DNA of 64,000 nucleotides from Eutreptiella sp. 'Long Island Sound 2002' (Eukaryota > Euglenozoa > Euglenophyceae > Eutreptiales > Eutreptiaceae). The notes beneath the pieces were generated by a model. It saw only the letters and a program-made list of their open reading frames with translations. It searched no databases and was not told the DNA's origin. The stretch lies in the NCBI GenBank assembly GCA_964036045.1, contig OZ038379.1:81560562-81624561 (forward strand), written 5' to 3'. Every line of letters begins with the position of its first letter. The first letter of the stretch is position 1. Shown here in pieces: positions 21,408 to 34,903 of the stretch. The position numbers were made by a program, and so were the translations under genes.

Positions 21408-22994
21408 ACACCCCCACTGCTGCCCAGGGGCGCGTGACCTCACCGTGGTGTGGGGGTTAAAACGGGGGGGGGGTCCCCCCCGGGCTAACACGCAATCTGG
21501 GGGGTGCCCTGGTCCAGCCGCGGCGGTCAGGGCACGGGATCGCGCGCCCCACCCCTCGCCGGCCACCGTGGGAGAGTCACGATGGCACAGGGCGGGCTCC
21601 ACCGGGGGGTGGCGGTATGCGAGCGTATCCGGGTTCCCCTGTAACCCAGCCCTCGCCAGGGCTCCAGTGCATCCTTCTTCCCCAACCCATGGCGCCTTGT
21701 GTTCTGCACAGGTACATCATGGGTGGGGAGAACATCATATCCAACGCCCGTCCGGGCCTGGGGCACAACCACTATGGCCTTCGGCCAGGGGTCTGATGTC
21801 ACGGGGGGCTACCGGTCTCCCCTGCGATGCAATGCGGGGCAACCGTGACATCAGGCCTCACAACCACGCACCCAGTTTCGCCCGGCGGGTGGACTATGTC
21901 CAGAGCGGGAAGACGATGGAGTATAGGGGAGACAACATCGAAGGGGAGGCCCCCCCATGCCAGTCGTGCAGCCGATTACCGTTGGAATATTCTGAAAGAA
22001 GGGGAGGCCCCCCGAGTGTATACCACGGGTAACGCCAAACAGGCGCTACCAATATGAGAGATATATGAACGAAGGGGAGGCCCCCCGGTTGTTGTGCCGA
22101 GGAGGGGCGCCATCCCCTCCCGGCGAGTGGAAGTGCGGCCTTTTAAGGAACCGAGGGGGGGCGCCATCCCCCCCAGGCCCCAGATGTGCATGTATCAAGT
22201 AAAGTAAGTACGTTACTGAAAGAACCTCAGTATTGTATAATGTACGCCTCCGGCCAACAACCAGGGAGGGCCGGAGGTCCGGGTAAAAGCCCCGGACCCC
22301 CCAAAGGCAGCCCCAAAGGTGAGCGCACCACTAGACGGGGCATGTCTGCGGGGTAAAAACATGCGCTGCGTAAACAATTAACTTAATAAATAGTGCTTAC
22401 TGCTATAATTAATGCTTAAACGGGTAAATGCCGCCCCCCCGGGACCAGTTTAGTGCGCACCCCCTAGAGCCGGACTCGACTGGCCGTGCTGAGGCGAGCC
22501 CTAACGGGTATGACAAGCCAGCTTAAGTGCCGGTAGCCACGCCTCAGCACACTCCGCGGGCTTCTAAGGCCCGCGGGGGCCCCAAATACCGTTTCGTTCG
22601 GGAGTTAAGCCCCGGCGGAATTCGGGGTTGTTCGTGGTTAAGAGGACTCACGTTGAGTCCCTGCTACTGTTACCCCGGGTTTATGATCTCCGGTACTGCC
22701 TGCTTACTTGCCTGCTGCTGCTAAGAGATAGCAATGGGGTAGGACTACCCCCCCCCCCCCCAACCCCCAAGCCGGCACGGCACCGGGGGACCCCCACCGC
22801 GGCCGCAAGGGCTACGCGTGGGCGGCTCCTGGTTTCTGTCGAAGTGCAGAGAAAGTAGTTACCACGACCCCCCGAACGCCCGCGGGGTTAGTGGCACCCC
22901 AGTCCCCCGGGCCCCGCATGGGACGCGTGGAGACGGGGTCCGCCCGTAGGGGTCGGGGTGAACCCCCAAGGATTAATGCGGGCACAAGACACGC
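21408..22994 (+). other. LINE 5' leader with repeated hairpin motifs
   Basis: GAAGGGGAGGCCCCCC occurs three times (about 21939, 21999 and 22074), and self-complementary GGGGCGCCATCCCC-type motifs occur twice (about 22102 and 22155). The strand is GC-rich with an AT-rich island at 22190-22250 and 22365-22420. It looks like a structured leader or promoter region. No convincing ORF. Confidence 0.5.
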
Positions 22995-25552
22995 TCCTCC
23001 CCCACACAGCGGCGGTTACACCCGAGTCTCTCTGGTCCTGCCCGGGCCGCGGAGGGATAGGGACGCCCCGTGGGTGTATGGGGGCACACGGTGAAGCCCC
23101 CCCCCCACACGGCGGCGGTCACACCCGAGCCCTTCCGGTCCTGCCTGGGCCGCGGAGGGATAGGGACGCCCCATGGGGGTCTTCGGGGGCACACGGAGAG
23201 GTCTCCCCCCCACACAGCGGCGGTTACACCCGAGTCCCTCCGGTCCTGCCTGGGCCGCGGAGGGATAGGGACGCCCCGTGGGGGTTTGAGGACACACAAA
23301 GGGTTCCTTCCCCCACACAAAGGCGGTTACACCCGAGTCCCTCCGGTCCTGCCCGGGCCGCGGAGGGATAGGGACGCCCCGTGGGGGTTTGGGGGCGCAC
23401 GGAGAGGTCCCTCCCCCACACAGCGGCGGTTACACCCGAGTCCCTCCGGTCCTGCCTGCGCCGCGGAGGGATAGGGACGCCCCGTGGGGGTTTGAGGGCA
23501 CACGAAGGGTTCCCTCCCCCACACAGCGGCGGTTACACCCGAGTCCCTCCGGTCCTGCTTGGGCCGCGGAGGGATAGGCACGCCCCGTGGGGGTATGGGG
23601 GCACGCGAAAGAGTTCCTCCCCACACAGCGGCGTCTACACCCGAGTCTCTCCGGTCCTGCCTGGGCCGCGGAGGGATAGGGACGCCCCGTGGGGGTTTGA
23701 GGAGCACGGAGAGGTTCCTCCCCCACACAGCGGCGGTTACACCCGAGTCCCTCCGGTCCTGCCTGGGCCGCGGAGGGATAGGGACGCCCCGTGGGGGTTT
23801 GGGGGCGCACGGAGAGGTCCCTCCCCCACACAGCGGCGGTTACACCCGAGTCCCTCCGGTCCTGCCTGCGCCGCGGAGGGATGAGGACGCCCCGTGGGGG
23901 TTTGAGGAGCACGGAGAGGTTCCTCCCCCACACAGCGGCGGTTACACCCGAGTCCCTCCGGTCCTGCCTGGGCCGCGGAGGGATAGGGACGCCCCGTGGG
24001 GGTTTGGGGGCGCACGGAGAGGTCCCTCCCCCACACAGCGGCGGTTACACCCGAGTCCCTCCGGTCCTGCCTGCGCCGCGGAGGGATAGGGACGCCCCGT
24101 GGGGGTTTGAGGGCACACGAAGGGTTCCCTCCCCCACACAGCGGCGGTTACACCCGAGTCCCTCCGGTCGTGCTTGGGCCGCGGAGGGATAGGGACGCCC
24201 CGTGGGGGTATGGGGGCACGCGAAAGAGTTCCTCCCCACACAGCGGCGTCTACACCCGAGTCTCTCCGGTCCTGCCTGGGCCGCGGAGGGATAGGGACGC
24301 CCCGTGGGGGTTTGAGGAGCACGGAGAGGTTGCTCCCCCACACAGCGGCGGTTACACCCGAGTCCCTCCGGTCCTGCCTGGGCCGCGGAGGGATAGGGAC
24401 GCCCCGTGGGGGTATGGGGGCACGCGCATGAGTCCCTCCCCCGCACAGCGGCGGTCCCCCCCCAGTCCCTCCGGTCCTACCTGGGCCACGGAGGGATAGG
24501 GACGCCCCTTGGGGGTATGGGGGCACAGGTATGAGTCCCTCCCCCGCACAGCGGCGGTCACACCCGAGTCCCTCCGGACCTGCCTAGGCCGCGGAGGGAT
24601 AGGGACGCCCCGTGGGGGCTTGGGGGCGCACGGAGATGTCCTTCCCCCGCACAGCGTCGGTTGCATCCGAGTCCCTCCGGCCCTGCCCGGGCCGCGGGGG
24701 GATAGGGACGCCCCGTGGGGGTTTAGGGACACGCGGAGAGGTCCCCCCTCGCACAGCGGCGGTAACACCCGAATCCCTCCGGTCGTGACGGGGCCGCGGA
24801 GGGATAGGGAAGCCCCGGGGGGGTTTTGGGGGCACGCGTATGAGTCCCCCCCCCACATAGTGGCGGCTACACCCGAGTCCTTCCGACCCGACCCGGGCCG
24901 CGGGGGGATAGGGACGCCCCGTGGGGGCTTAGGGACACACGGGGAAGTCTCCCGCCACACAGCGGCGGTTACCCCCGAGTCCCCCCGGTCGTGCCAAGGC
25001 CATGGAGGGATAGGGACGCCCCGTGGGGGGTTGTGGGTGGCGCACGGGGAGGTCCCTCCCCCACACAGCGGTGGTTACACCCGAGTCCCTCCGGTCCTGC
25101 CTAGGCCGCGCGGGGATAGGGACGCCCCATGGGGGTTTTGAGGGCACACGGAGGGGTCCCTCCCCCACACAACGGCGGTCATACCTGGTCCCCCCGGTCC
25201 TGCCCGGACCACGGAGGGATAGGGGCACCCCAAGGGCTGAGGACAACACGCGAGGAGTCTCTGCCCACACAACGGCGGTTACACCCGAGTCCCTCCGGTC
25301 CTGCCGGAACCGCGGAGGGATAGGGACGCCCTGTGGGGGTTTTTGGGCACACGGAGAGGTCCCCCACCCACACAGCGGCGGGCACACCCGGGTCCCTCCG
25401 GTCCCGCCGGGGCCGCGAAGGGATAGGGACGCCCCGTAGGGGTCTGGGGGCTCTCGGAGAGGGCTTTCCCCCACACAACGGCGGTCACACCCGGGTCCCC
25501 CGAGCCCTGCCCGGGCCGGGGAGGGATAGGGACGCCCCGTGTGGGGTTTGGA
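22995..25552 (+). repeat. 103-bp tandem array, about 25 units, in the LINE 5' region
   Basis: Units start CACACAGCGGCGGTTACACC, continue CCGAGTCCCTCCGGTCCTGC and GGGATAGGGACGCCCCGTGG, and end in a variable 15-20 bp. The spacing is 103 bp (for example 23221, 23324, 23427, 23530). Outer units are more diverged and central ones nearly identical, with a larger duplicated block (for example 23389-23700 and 24000-24310). Tandem 5' units in LINEs often act as promoter modules; that role is inferred here. Confidence 0.85.
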
Positions 25553-25654
25553 CGGCACTCCCAACCTGCGTTCTGTCCTGCCGCCCGCCATCGCGGACGG
25601 AGGGGTGCGGGGTGCTGAGGTACCCCCGTATTTGCAGGACACAGAGAAAGCAAA

Positions 25655-28600
25655 ATGAGTGGCCCTATCAACCTGGCTTTTCCCGGAGAACCCGACTACC
25701 GGGACTCCCCATTGCTGGATGCCATCCGGCAGGGGTCCTCGGCGGCGCACGGCCGCCTGAGGGATAGCTGGTCAGTGGCCAGTGACAAGGCGCTGCTACA
25801 GGCCGCCGCGGATTCACTCCCGGAGGTCGCCCGAGGGCGCCCAAAGGAGGTGCCGGACGCGCTTCGCTGGGCCCGGCGCGTGGGGCCGATTACCGCTATT
25901 ACGTCCATGGGGGTTATCTTGACACCACGGGGGTTGTGCCTCACGGCCACGGTTACTGGGTCATACGACGCCCAGACTTTCGTCTCCCAGGACGTCCCCC
26001 TTATGGTGGCGGCTGGGGGACCTCTGGTCGAGTACTTGGGGAGTACAATGCATCCCCGTCATCTGGATCTAGCCCGTCGGGTCATCTCGGGGTGCGCCCC
26101 TTTCGACACCCTACGGCTACGGAAACGCTTGGCGCGGATCCTGAAGGTGGATGACGCCCTAGCCGAATCCGCCAGCACCGCAGGTGCACCACAGCACAGC
26201 CAACGCGGCTTTACGTCCAATTGCTCCCTTTCTGTCCCCCGGCTGTCAAGCTGATTGGGGTCGTTTGGGGGCCAAGGACCAAGTACGAATCCTTTGGGCT
26301 CTGCCCAAGCGGCCAACTGAGGTCTTGCCTCACATCTCCGGCACAGGGAACGAACTCTGGGCGGGATTAATGGTGTGGGCCTCCCGTCAAGTGGGAGGCG
26401 CCAGCGCGGGAGTACCAGTTACCCCGTTGCCGAGGGGGTTACCTGAAATCCGGGATTGGCCCATGGACGTCCTCTGGGGTGCCTTTGAGGCTTCCACCCT
26501 ACCGATTACCACGGTGGAGGCACCGGGGGAGCTGCTAGGCGATATTACGCCTTCTTGGGCCTCAGCCCCCGTTTTGGCGTTGCTTGCCTCTCAGGGCACC
26601 GAAGCCCCTCTCAGCGCTGCGTCCTGGACGCGGGTATCGTCCCGCACCGGGGGTGGTGCAGCCGCCGCGGACCTTCCCGTCCCGGCGGGCGCTGGGGCCT
26701 CACCGGTTGTGGACGCAGACACGGCCGGGGATGACGACCCCACGCAACCTTACGTGAACGTGGACGGTGTGGATCCAACGGTTTCCGACCCTTGGCGATT
26801 GCTTGAGCCCTGTGCGGGGGCTTCAACCGGCGCGACCCCTACCGCGGGGGGCGACGCGGTCCCTCGAGGGGCACATAATCCCGAGGGGGAATCCCCCTCC
26901 AACCCGACGGGGGTCAACCGCGAAATCAGATTTGGGGGTACCTCCATATATGAGTTCGACGCAGAATCCCCAATAGGGGAGCGTGTGGAAGACTCGCCCA
27001 CCCCACTGGCGATCCCGGACCCTGCTGGCTCGGATCTCGGGGGCGGCTCCATGCCGGCAGACCGCCGCACCTCCCACGCAGTCGACAATCGGCTTGCGCC
27101 GTCCGACGGGGGCTGCGCTTTGGTGGCTGCCCATCGCGCGGCCCAGTCGGGGTTTCCTCCGCCCATATCTAATACCCATGGGGTCCTTGCCGGGGGCTCT
27201 GCCGGGGACTCACACGCGAGGCCGGTACCTGCGGCTCCGCAAGCGCCCGCGCCCGTGAGGGCCGGGGTGCATGTGTCTCTGGGTGACGGGACTGGCCTTC
27301 TGTGCCCACATGGCACCACGGCGGGCGTGCCCCACCGGGATGGCGTGCCCGGCAGGAGTCCGGGTGAACGTTGGTGCCCGGAGTCTGCGGGGGCGGGGGG
27401 TCGCCCCCCCATGGATGCGGGGCGCCGTCCCCCTCTGTGGGAGTCCCGTCTCCAAGACCTGGAGCGTGACCTGGAAGACGCCCAGGCCACGTGCCAGGCC
27501 CTGTCCTCCGAGCAGGATTGCCGCCTGCAGGAGCTGCAGCGGGTCGGTGCGGACCTGCACCGCTCCGAGGGGGAGTTGGCGTCCATGCGGCGTGACCACG
27601 CCACGGTCAGCGGGGAACTGGTGCGGCAGCGCTCCCACACGAGGTCCCTCGAGGAGGAGGGCACAAGCCTCCGCCGACAGCTCGCCGACGCCCAGCGGGC
27701 GGCACGCGATGTCGCGGGGGCGGTGGACGAGCGCCTTAGCCGGCACCTCCCCGCCATCCTCGAGGCTGTGCAGATTGTTCGGGACGAGCACATCTCACAT
27801 CCCTCGGTGGAGCGGGCGCTGCGGGGCTGGGTGCCCGCGGGGTACGGGCCGCCCTCCACGGCGAACCCGAATTTCCGGGAGATCTGCGCGACTGTGGTCT
27901 GCGCAGCGGTCCTCCGGGTGGACCTCCCCCCCCCGTCCGTGGAGCAGGTCTCTCGTCGCTTGCGGGTCCCGGTCCAGCCCGTCCTGCACTTCCCGACGGA
28001 GGCCGTAGGACAGGGACCGCTGCTGGGGTTGTCCGCGGATACCCGCCCGATGGGCAGGGCCCCAACGCCTCACGAAGGGCCAAAGACCTCCTCGGCGGTC
28101 CCCTCGGCCGGCAAGCCCGTCGTCGCGGTCACCCCCGGGAAACGCTCCGGGGGGGACACCACTCCCACTGCCGCGGAGGCGGCCGGTGCGACAACCCCCA
28201 CACCGGGGCGGGACGAACTCCGCGCTCTCTTGGTGTACCTCAATGAGGTACCACCGGACTCGCAGACGCGGGAGGCCCAGAAGCTTCATCTGCACCTGGC
28301 TACCAGGCTGGACCCCCCCCCCCCGGAGTTCCCCCAAAGCAACCTGCGGGCCCAGTATACGGCCCTGGGCAGACTCCTGCCCACGCGGCCCGGGTTGGGC
28401 CACCCGGTTGGGGAGTTCGTCCGGGACCGCCGGGCGGAGCCCTCCGGATCGCAGACCCCGGCCCCTGACTCTCAGGGGGCGGCCAAGGTAGCAGCAGCAT
28501 CCCGGGCCAACCAGGCTGGAGGGAGCGGCAAATCCCCTGGCAGGGGCAAAGGCGGCTCGGACTACGACACGTACTCCGTGGCCGTCATGGTCCCGTGGCG

Positions 28601-29630
28601 CGTCAACCCGCGCGACACCCCGGAGGCCATCTACCCCCTGTCCCCGGGGTGGCTGGGCATGGTCTTGAAGAAGGCCTTCGGGGACTTCCGTGTGTCCTAC
28701 ATCAAGGACAAAGGGCAGCTATGCCACACGGAGGATGGGGGTTGGGCACTCGTGAGCGTGCGGCCCGAGGCTGCCTCCGCCTTGGAGGGGGGCGGAGGCG
28801 ACGCCGACAAACAGTTCACCTACGAGTGGGCCAAGGCCAACAAACAACCGTATTCCGGTGGGCTGCTGCGGGCCCACCACGTGGAAAAGAGCGATGCTGT
28901 GCTCCAGCGGATGCCTAGTAGGGACCCTATGGCAGGACCCAAAGGCTTGATCCGGGCTCGTGATCGGGACGGGGCCGGGGACGAGGGTCGGAAGCGGCGC
29001 CGGTCCCCCTCTTGGTCCCCCCCGCGGGCCTCCCATCGGTCGGAGGGAGACTACACCCCGCGACAGGGGAGCAGATACCCCTCGCCGGAGGACGACTACC
29101 GTCGAGGAGGCTGGTGGCATACTCCCCAGTCGGTGGGGGGACCGTGGGAGGGGCGCTACGATCACCGTGCGCCGTCGCGGAGCGAGCAACCTCGCCAGCC
29201 ACCACAATGGCTCCCCCGGGACGACGGCTGGGGACAGGATTACCGGTCTTACGACCCCCCCACGAGTTATGGGGAACGCTCCCCCTACCCTCGACCGGAG
29301 ATGCACCCCATGGCTCCGCCGCATGAGGCGGCGGCGGCCAGCCCTCCGACCACCGCCGTTTGGGGAGCGCCGCCCGTGGATCCCCGCTACCCGGGGGACG
29401 GCCGGGCGCCCCACTACGGGGCGGCCATGCCCCCGCAAGGGATGAGCTTCCCGCAGGCGCCGTATCAGCACCAGCCATACGAGCCGCCGGCCCCGACCGC
29501 GGACGCGACAGGCCCCCCCCCGGGGTACGCGGGGCCCTGGTACGGGGAGCCAGTCCCAGCTCCCGCTGCCACAGCCCCGCCCGGCCTGGTGAACCCGGTG
29601 GCGCCCCCCACGTGGGGACCCAGCCGGTAA
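25655..29630 (+). CDS. LINE ORF1, gag-like protein, in two overlapping frames
   Basis: The first frame, 25655-26254 (MSGPINLAFPGEPDYRD...), overlaps a second open frame, 26184-29630 (1148 codons), by about 70 bases. Either one base has been lost or gained, or a frameshift joins them. The long part holds a Pro/Gly/Ala-rich region, a coiled coil (about 27440-27790: LQDLERDLEDAQATCQALSS, LRRQLADAQRAARDV), a globular nucleic-acid-binding candidate (YSVAVMVPWRVNPRD to KQFTYEWAKANKQ, about 28570-28850) and an Arg/Ser/Pro/Tyr-rich tail (GRKRRRSPSWSPP). This fits a LINE ORF1 RNA chaperone that trimerises by coiled coil and coats the RNA. No zinc knuckle is seen in ORF1. Confidence 0.65.
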
Positions 29631-32600
29631 GGGGCGTTCCAGACGAACTTCCCCTCCCCGCGCCAGTCACACTGGGGTGGGACGCCGGGGACGTGTTCTC
29701 TCCGGGGGGCGTGGCCCACGACCAGCTCAAGCTTCTGGCCCGGGACTCTTTGTGTCCGGGGCGCCCCTCTGCCCAGTGGGGAATTGTGTTCGGCGTTTCT
29801 GGCGCCGTGTGCGGCGTGCGGGACGTGGCCACGACGCTGGAGTGCTTATCGGGCCTCCACCCCGCGCTGGGGCACGTGTCCCTTTTCCAGGGAGACCGGC
29901 GCCTTCCCGCCATCCTTCAGCAGTGGGCGGCCCACATGGCCGTGTACCAAGTCTCGGGCGGCCATTCGGTGCAGGTGTACAGCGGTGGGGGGGGCGTCAC
30001 CCACCCGCCCGGGGCAGAGGGATCCGTGACGTGGGTGCCCAGGTCCACGTACAGTCGCGGCCGGGTGGTGTTCAAAGTTGCGTCCAGCAGCTCCACCGCC
30101 TACGTGGCGGCCAACATCGACGCGTGGGCACTACGGCGGTATTTGCGGCGATCCACGGCGCTAGAGCTCCCCACCAAGGTCCGGCAAGCCGTCCTCCGCC
30201 GGTTGGAACACGCGACGGGTCCCACTGGCCGGGGGGCGCTCGACGCCCTCTGTGGGGACACCTCCAACGGGCACCGCGGACTCGGGGACCTCTGGGATGT
30301 CACCCTGAACCTCCGGAGAGGCCTGATGGGTAAGATGCCGGCCCTGGGGTCTTGTCTGCGCGGGTGGGGTTATCCGGACTTGGTGGGACTACAGGAAGTG
30401 GGCAAGATGCCCGCCAACGTGGTGGTCCACGCCATGTACTGGGCCGCATTCACCCCCGCGGCCCATCCGGCGGCCGGGGTGGGGTTGCTGGTGCGGTGGC
30501 ATCCCACCTTTTGGGAGGTAGCGGGCGCGGCGTTGCCCTGGAATACCAATGTCGGGGGGGACACGTCCTGGCGGTGGTGCTGTATTTTCCGGCCGACCAG
30601 GACTTGGACGTGGTGCGGAGCATCCTGTCGTGGGCATTGGGCGTCATGGCCCCCCGTCGTGGGGTGTATACCCTGATGATGGGGGATCTCAACGCCAACC
30701 CGGGATGGGCGACGGGCTTCCGGCGGGCCCCGGCCGCCCTCACCATCCTGTGGGAGGAGTTTGTCCAGGACACTGGCCTGGTCCGTTGTCGCCCCACCTC
30801 CGAGGCGCCCACGTGGACCGACGGGCGGGGGTGCGTGGGGGTGATTGATCACATGCTACAAGGCCCTGCCCCAAAGGAGGGACATCTGTGGGTGGACGAG
30901 GCCTCCCCCTTCCCCTATGACCACCGCCCGGTGGTGTGGGACGCCCGGGATTGCCAGGACCCTGAGGACAGACCCCCGGTGCGGCTGCGTGCCAGGCATT
31001 TCCACATACGTGACCCGGGCATCACGGGCAGCTACCATGCGGCCCTGGCAGCGGCCCGCCGGGAGGAGGGTTTGCGACCCGCGAGTCTGACGGCCCTGTA
31101 CGAATATTTCCTGGCCTCCACCATACGAGCGGTGGAGAGGGCCCATGCCCCCCCCCTCAATTCGGGGAGCTCCCGGGGCGTGTGGACCAGGTCCACCGTT
31201 AGCTCCAGGCACACGCTAAGCGGTGCCCACGGTGGTGGGAGTCACTTGACGCGCTCAAAGAGCGTTTGGATCTCCGCCAGGACCTGGCGGAAGCCTGGGA
31301 GGTGGGGAACCTGCAACGGTATCTCTCCCATCTCCCGGAGGTGGCCCCCTTCGCCAGACCATCCCGTGGGGCTTTCCGCCACCTGTACGGGCCCGCTCGC
31401 ACGCCGCCGGTCCACCCGCGGTTCTGCGCTCAAGTGGACGTGGCGCCGCGTGCCAGGGCCAAGGTGGTCAGCGTCACCGACACCAGAAGACGCCGAGGGA
31501 GCGACGCCGGGGGACGTCCGGGCCCTCACGGGTTGGGTCACGCCCACACAACCGCTCGGGTTGCCCACGGCTACGGTCCCCCACCTCCGCCGCATACTCC
31601 AGCGCACCGGCAACACGGCTCCGGCTCGCGACCAGTTGCAGTACTGGATGTTGCGGCAGATGGACGACGACGGTCTCGCCATTGTATGCGAGGTCGTCAA
31701 CCGCTACATGTGGGGGGAACGCCTGGAGGCCCTCTCGCTCGGGGACCTCCACCTCCTCCCTAAGAAACCTCCCCATGGCGTTGGGGCCAATGACCGCCCA
31801 CTCACCAACCTAGTCCTTCTACGCAAGGTGGTGGGTCTGGTGGTAAAGGAGGAGGAACAGCCCTGGCTTCGGGAGCACGGGTTCCTTCCCCCCAGCCAAT
31901 TCGCCCTCTGGCCGGGAACGTCCATATGGGACTTCCTCAGGGTACGGGGTACTGCACGATTATTTCTGGTACCGCTGGGGTTCCGGGGGCGAAGCCTGGC
32001 CCGTCCTCGATGACGTCCGTCACGCTTTCGGTTCCCCAGACCACGTGTCCCGGGACTCTGCACACTAGGTGCTGGGTTACGGCCCGCAGCTGTGCCACTT
32101 GCACCGCTCCCTGGTGGAGGACATGCGCCTGGACATGGGCGGCACGGATGATGTCGACCATGCCGAGGGGTGGTTCGATGCAGGGTTCGGGCAGGGCTGC
32201 CCTCTGTCCCCGCTGGATTACGCGCCTATGGGGGAGGTAAAGGCGAAGATGGTGTCCCGTAACTACCCCGGGGTGCTCACCCCAGCAGGCCTTTTGCACA
32301 GTCTGGCCTGGGCCGACGATACGGTCTGGCTCGGGGGCTCCCCAGAGGATGTGTCCGCCATCGCCAGAGCCCTCCCCGCCGCAGAAGACGCGGTGGCCCT
32401 GGGGTCCGACGTGCCGAAAATGCACATCCTACGGACCTGGATGGACGGGCAGCGCGTACGGTACGGGGTCCCCTCGGTTCTGATGAACGGGGTTCGGCTG
32501 CCCGTGGCGACGGAGAAGGGTTGCATCCGCTCCTTGGGGCGACACGCCCTCCCACATACGTATCACAAGGAAGATTTCCGGAAGTTCATGATGGCGGCGC

Positions 32601-34903
32601 GGCGTGCTTCCCCGGTTATCCCCATCAAGTCCTTGCGGGCGCAATACCCCCCGGCCATGTACAACCCGAAGGCGGGCGGCATGGCGCGTTTCCAGGCCGG
32701 GGTTCGGTCCCCCCCGGTCCGGGTATGGCACCTCGCGGACTACCCCGCCATCTCCGCCCTCCGGGCGATAGTGGGGGAAAACCTGCCAGCGCACCTTGCT
32801 CGGGCCTGTGCAGGCGGGGCTCTCCGGCATTTGCCCTCTGGGTCCGGACGTGTTGACCACGTTTGTGCTCAACTACGCCCGTCAGCTAAACCACCCCAAT
32901 CCCCTGACCCGGGCTTCCGCCCGGTGGGGGCACATGTGCGCCCTTTGGCGGTTCCACCCGGACATGCCCTCGGTACTTTGGGGCCTGGCGGACTGTGATT
33001 GCCACCCCACGGACCATGACCGGTTCCTGCGCTATACGTGGCTCATGGAAATCCGGGTCTGGCACGCTCCGGGGAGCCACGCCGTGGAGGTGAGCAAACA
33101 CCCACTGGGCGCGGCGACGACCATCGACGAGGCAAACGACGGCCACGCGGCTTTGGCGGCCGGTTATCGGGACTGGTCCAGCACCCGCAGAGCGGGTTGG
33201 CCCTCGCGGTTTCGTGGACCGGATACCCTCCCCCCGTGGCCCCGCTGCATGCAGTGGGCCCATGCGGTACACTCCGAGGGGGTCACCGTGCAGAGGCTGT
33301 TTTCGTGCAGGACGCCTCCTGGTATCCCAACCACACAGCCGGGGGCGGGCTGGTGGTGGCGGACCCCACGACAGGATGGCACCGGATCTACCGGATCCCC
33401 ATCCCTGTCCACGTAGACGGGTCCTACCAGGCGGAACTCTACGTGGCCTGGGAGGTTTTGCGGGCACGTGGCGCCCACCGGGTGGTGTGCGGCACCCGAG
33501 GCCGGCAATGGTCTTTCCACGATGGCAAGGGCTATATAGACGCCGTCCAGTCCCGCAATCCCGGATCCTCCCCGCTGTCTGACGACCTGTTGCGGGCGTG
33601 CCGGGGTTTGCTGTCCGAGGGGTTCAGTGCGCCTCAGCACCTGTACTCCCACAGAGTCGGCACCTTCCTGGACGCCCTGTTGGACGTAGCCGACGGGGAA
33701 GCCAAGAAGCAAGCATCCGGGGCCCGCCCCGAGGTGGGGTGGATCCGGGGGCTTCAAACACCCCAGGTCTGTTTCACCCATAACAACGTCCAGGTGCACA
33801 ACCTAGACCGTCTGGTCGAGACGTCGTCGCGCCGTCTGTGGGATCTTCATATGGAGGCCCCCAGCACGGGGAGCGCCCATCCCTGGGGGTTTACTCCGCC
33901 GTTATCGAGCGGGGTTTAGTCCGGTGGGGGGCGCACCTCCGCACGATGGCGCGCCAGGACGGGCTGGGGCTCGCCGGGGACGAGCGCCCCTGCCCCGCCT
34001 GTGGCCAGACGGTGGGAGCGCGCCATTCGGTTTCCACCTGCCCGTGGCGCCACCTCTTTCAGCTGGCGATCGACACGCAGCTGCACATACGCCTGGACAA
34101 GCTGTGTGCACGTTGGCAGCGCCTCGCGGTGTCCCCATGGGGGACTGTGGTCCTGTACGGGCCGGATGCCTTCACCCTCAGCGTGGGCTCACCGAGGAAC
34201 GACGACCCCCATCCCGGGGCGGGGGTGCGCATTTGTATATCGATCCGTGCGGGGAATGGGAACCGGAGGACGTGCGGTACTTGTATGACAGGGGGTTAGT
34301 GGTGGGCGCCGCCCAGCGGGTGCTGGCCACGGTCGTCAACTTTTGGGACGCCCTGGACCGTAAGCGGGAGATGCCCATCGTCCCGGCGGCCAGGGAGGTC
34401 TATTACCGGGATGAGGACGGTCACACGTGGGACCTCGCCCCCGGGTACCAGCGCGCTTCGACCCGACCTCCCGGAGCTGGCCGGCGATGGCCGGGCTGTG
34501 GCCGGGGGCGAGTCTGCTGTGGCCCGTGTGCGAGCGCGGACGGCTGTCTGCCGTTCTGCCCCCCGGGCAGTGCAGGCCCCCATGCTGGGGCGGAACCCAG
34601 AGGGTCCTCTGGTATTCGGACCGGCCTCTGCCCAAAAGCTTGGGCCGTTGGCCCCGGGAGGTCCGCGAGGCGGATTTGGTCATTATCGATGGGCCGGGCG
34701 GCCTGCCGCCGCGGCGGTTGGCGTGGCTCCTTTCGTACGGACCACCCTCCCGTTATATGGGGTTGTACGAGGCGCGGGGGGCGCAAGACCGTCGCCAAGT
34801 GCGCCGGTTGCACGATATGATGATGGCCACCTTGCGCATGGCCGGTTATCAGCCCAGGGTTTCTTACCAGTTGCTGGGGTTGGCTTTGCGGCAACCCCGG
34901 TGA
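29600..34903 (+). pseudogene. LINE ORF2: endonuclease, reverse transcriptase, RNase H
   Basis: The endonuclease of the apurinic type shows LVGLQEVGK (30380-30406), GDLNANPG (30683-30706), GVIDHML (30839-30859) and YDHRPVV (30917-30937), with a frame change near 30570. The reverse transcriptase fingers appear in 31560-31960 (HLLPKKPPHG...NDRPLTNL), and the palm motifs are FGQGCPLSPLDY (32188-32223) and LAWADDTVWL (32305-32334). RNase H follows with VQDAS, YQAELYVAWEV, GYIDAV and SHRVGTFLDALLDVADGEAK (33300-33710), so D-E-D-D are present. A CPACG...H....C knuckle is at 33991-34041. The end at 34903 is a clean stop. At least five frame changes occur, several at C/G runs. Confidence 0.8.

Noticed and set aside
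21408-22990. Ribosomal DNA, because the LINE leader is GC-rich and structured
   Set aside because: I recognise no conserved rRNA core sequence, and the flanks are transposase sequence, not rDNA.
22958-25439. Repeated Arg/Pro/Gly-rich open frames on both strands at 23-25.5 kb
   Set aside because: They come from the 103-bp tandem array of the LINE 5' region; the unit is not a multiple of three and no frame is favoured.
22995-25552. CRISPR array
   Set aside because: Units are contiguous and nearly identical, without unique spacers, and the window is eukaryotic.
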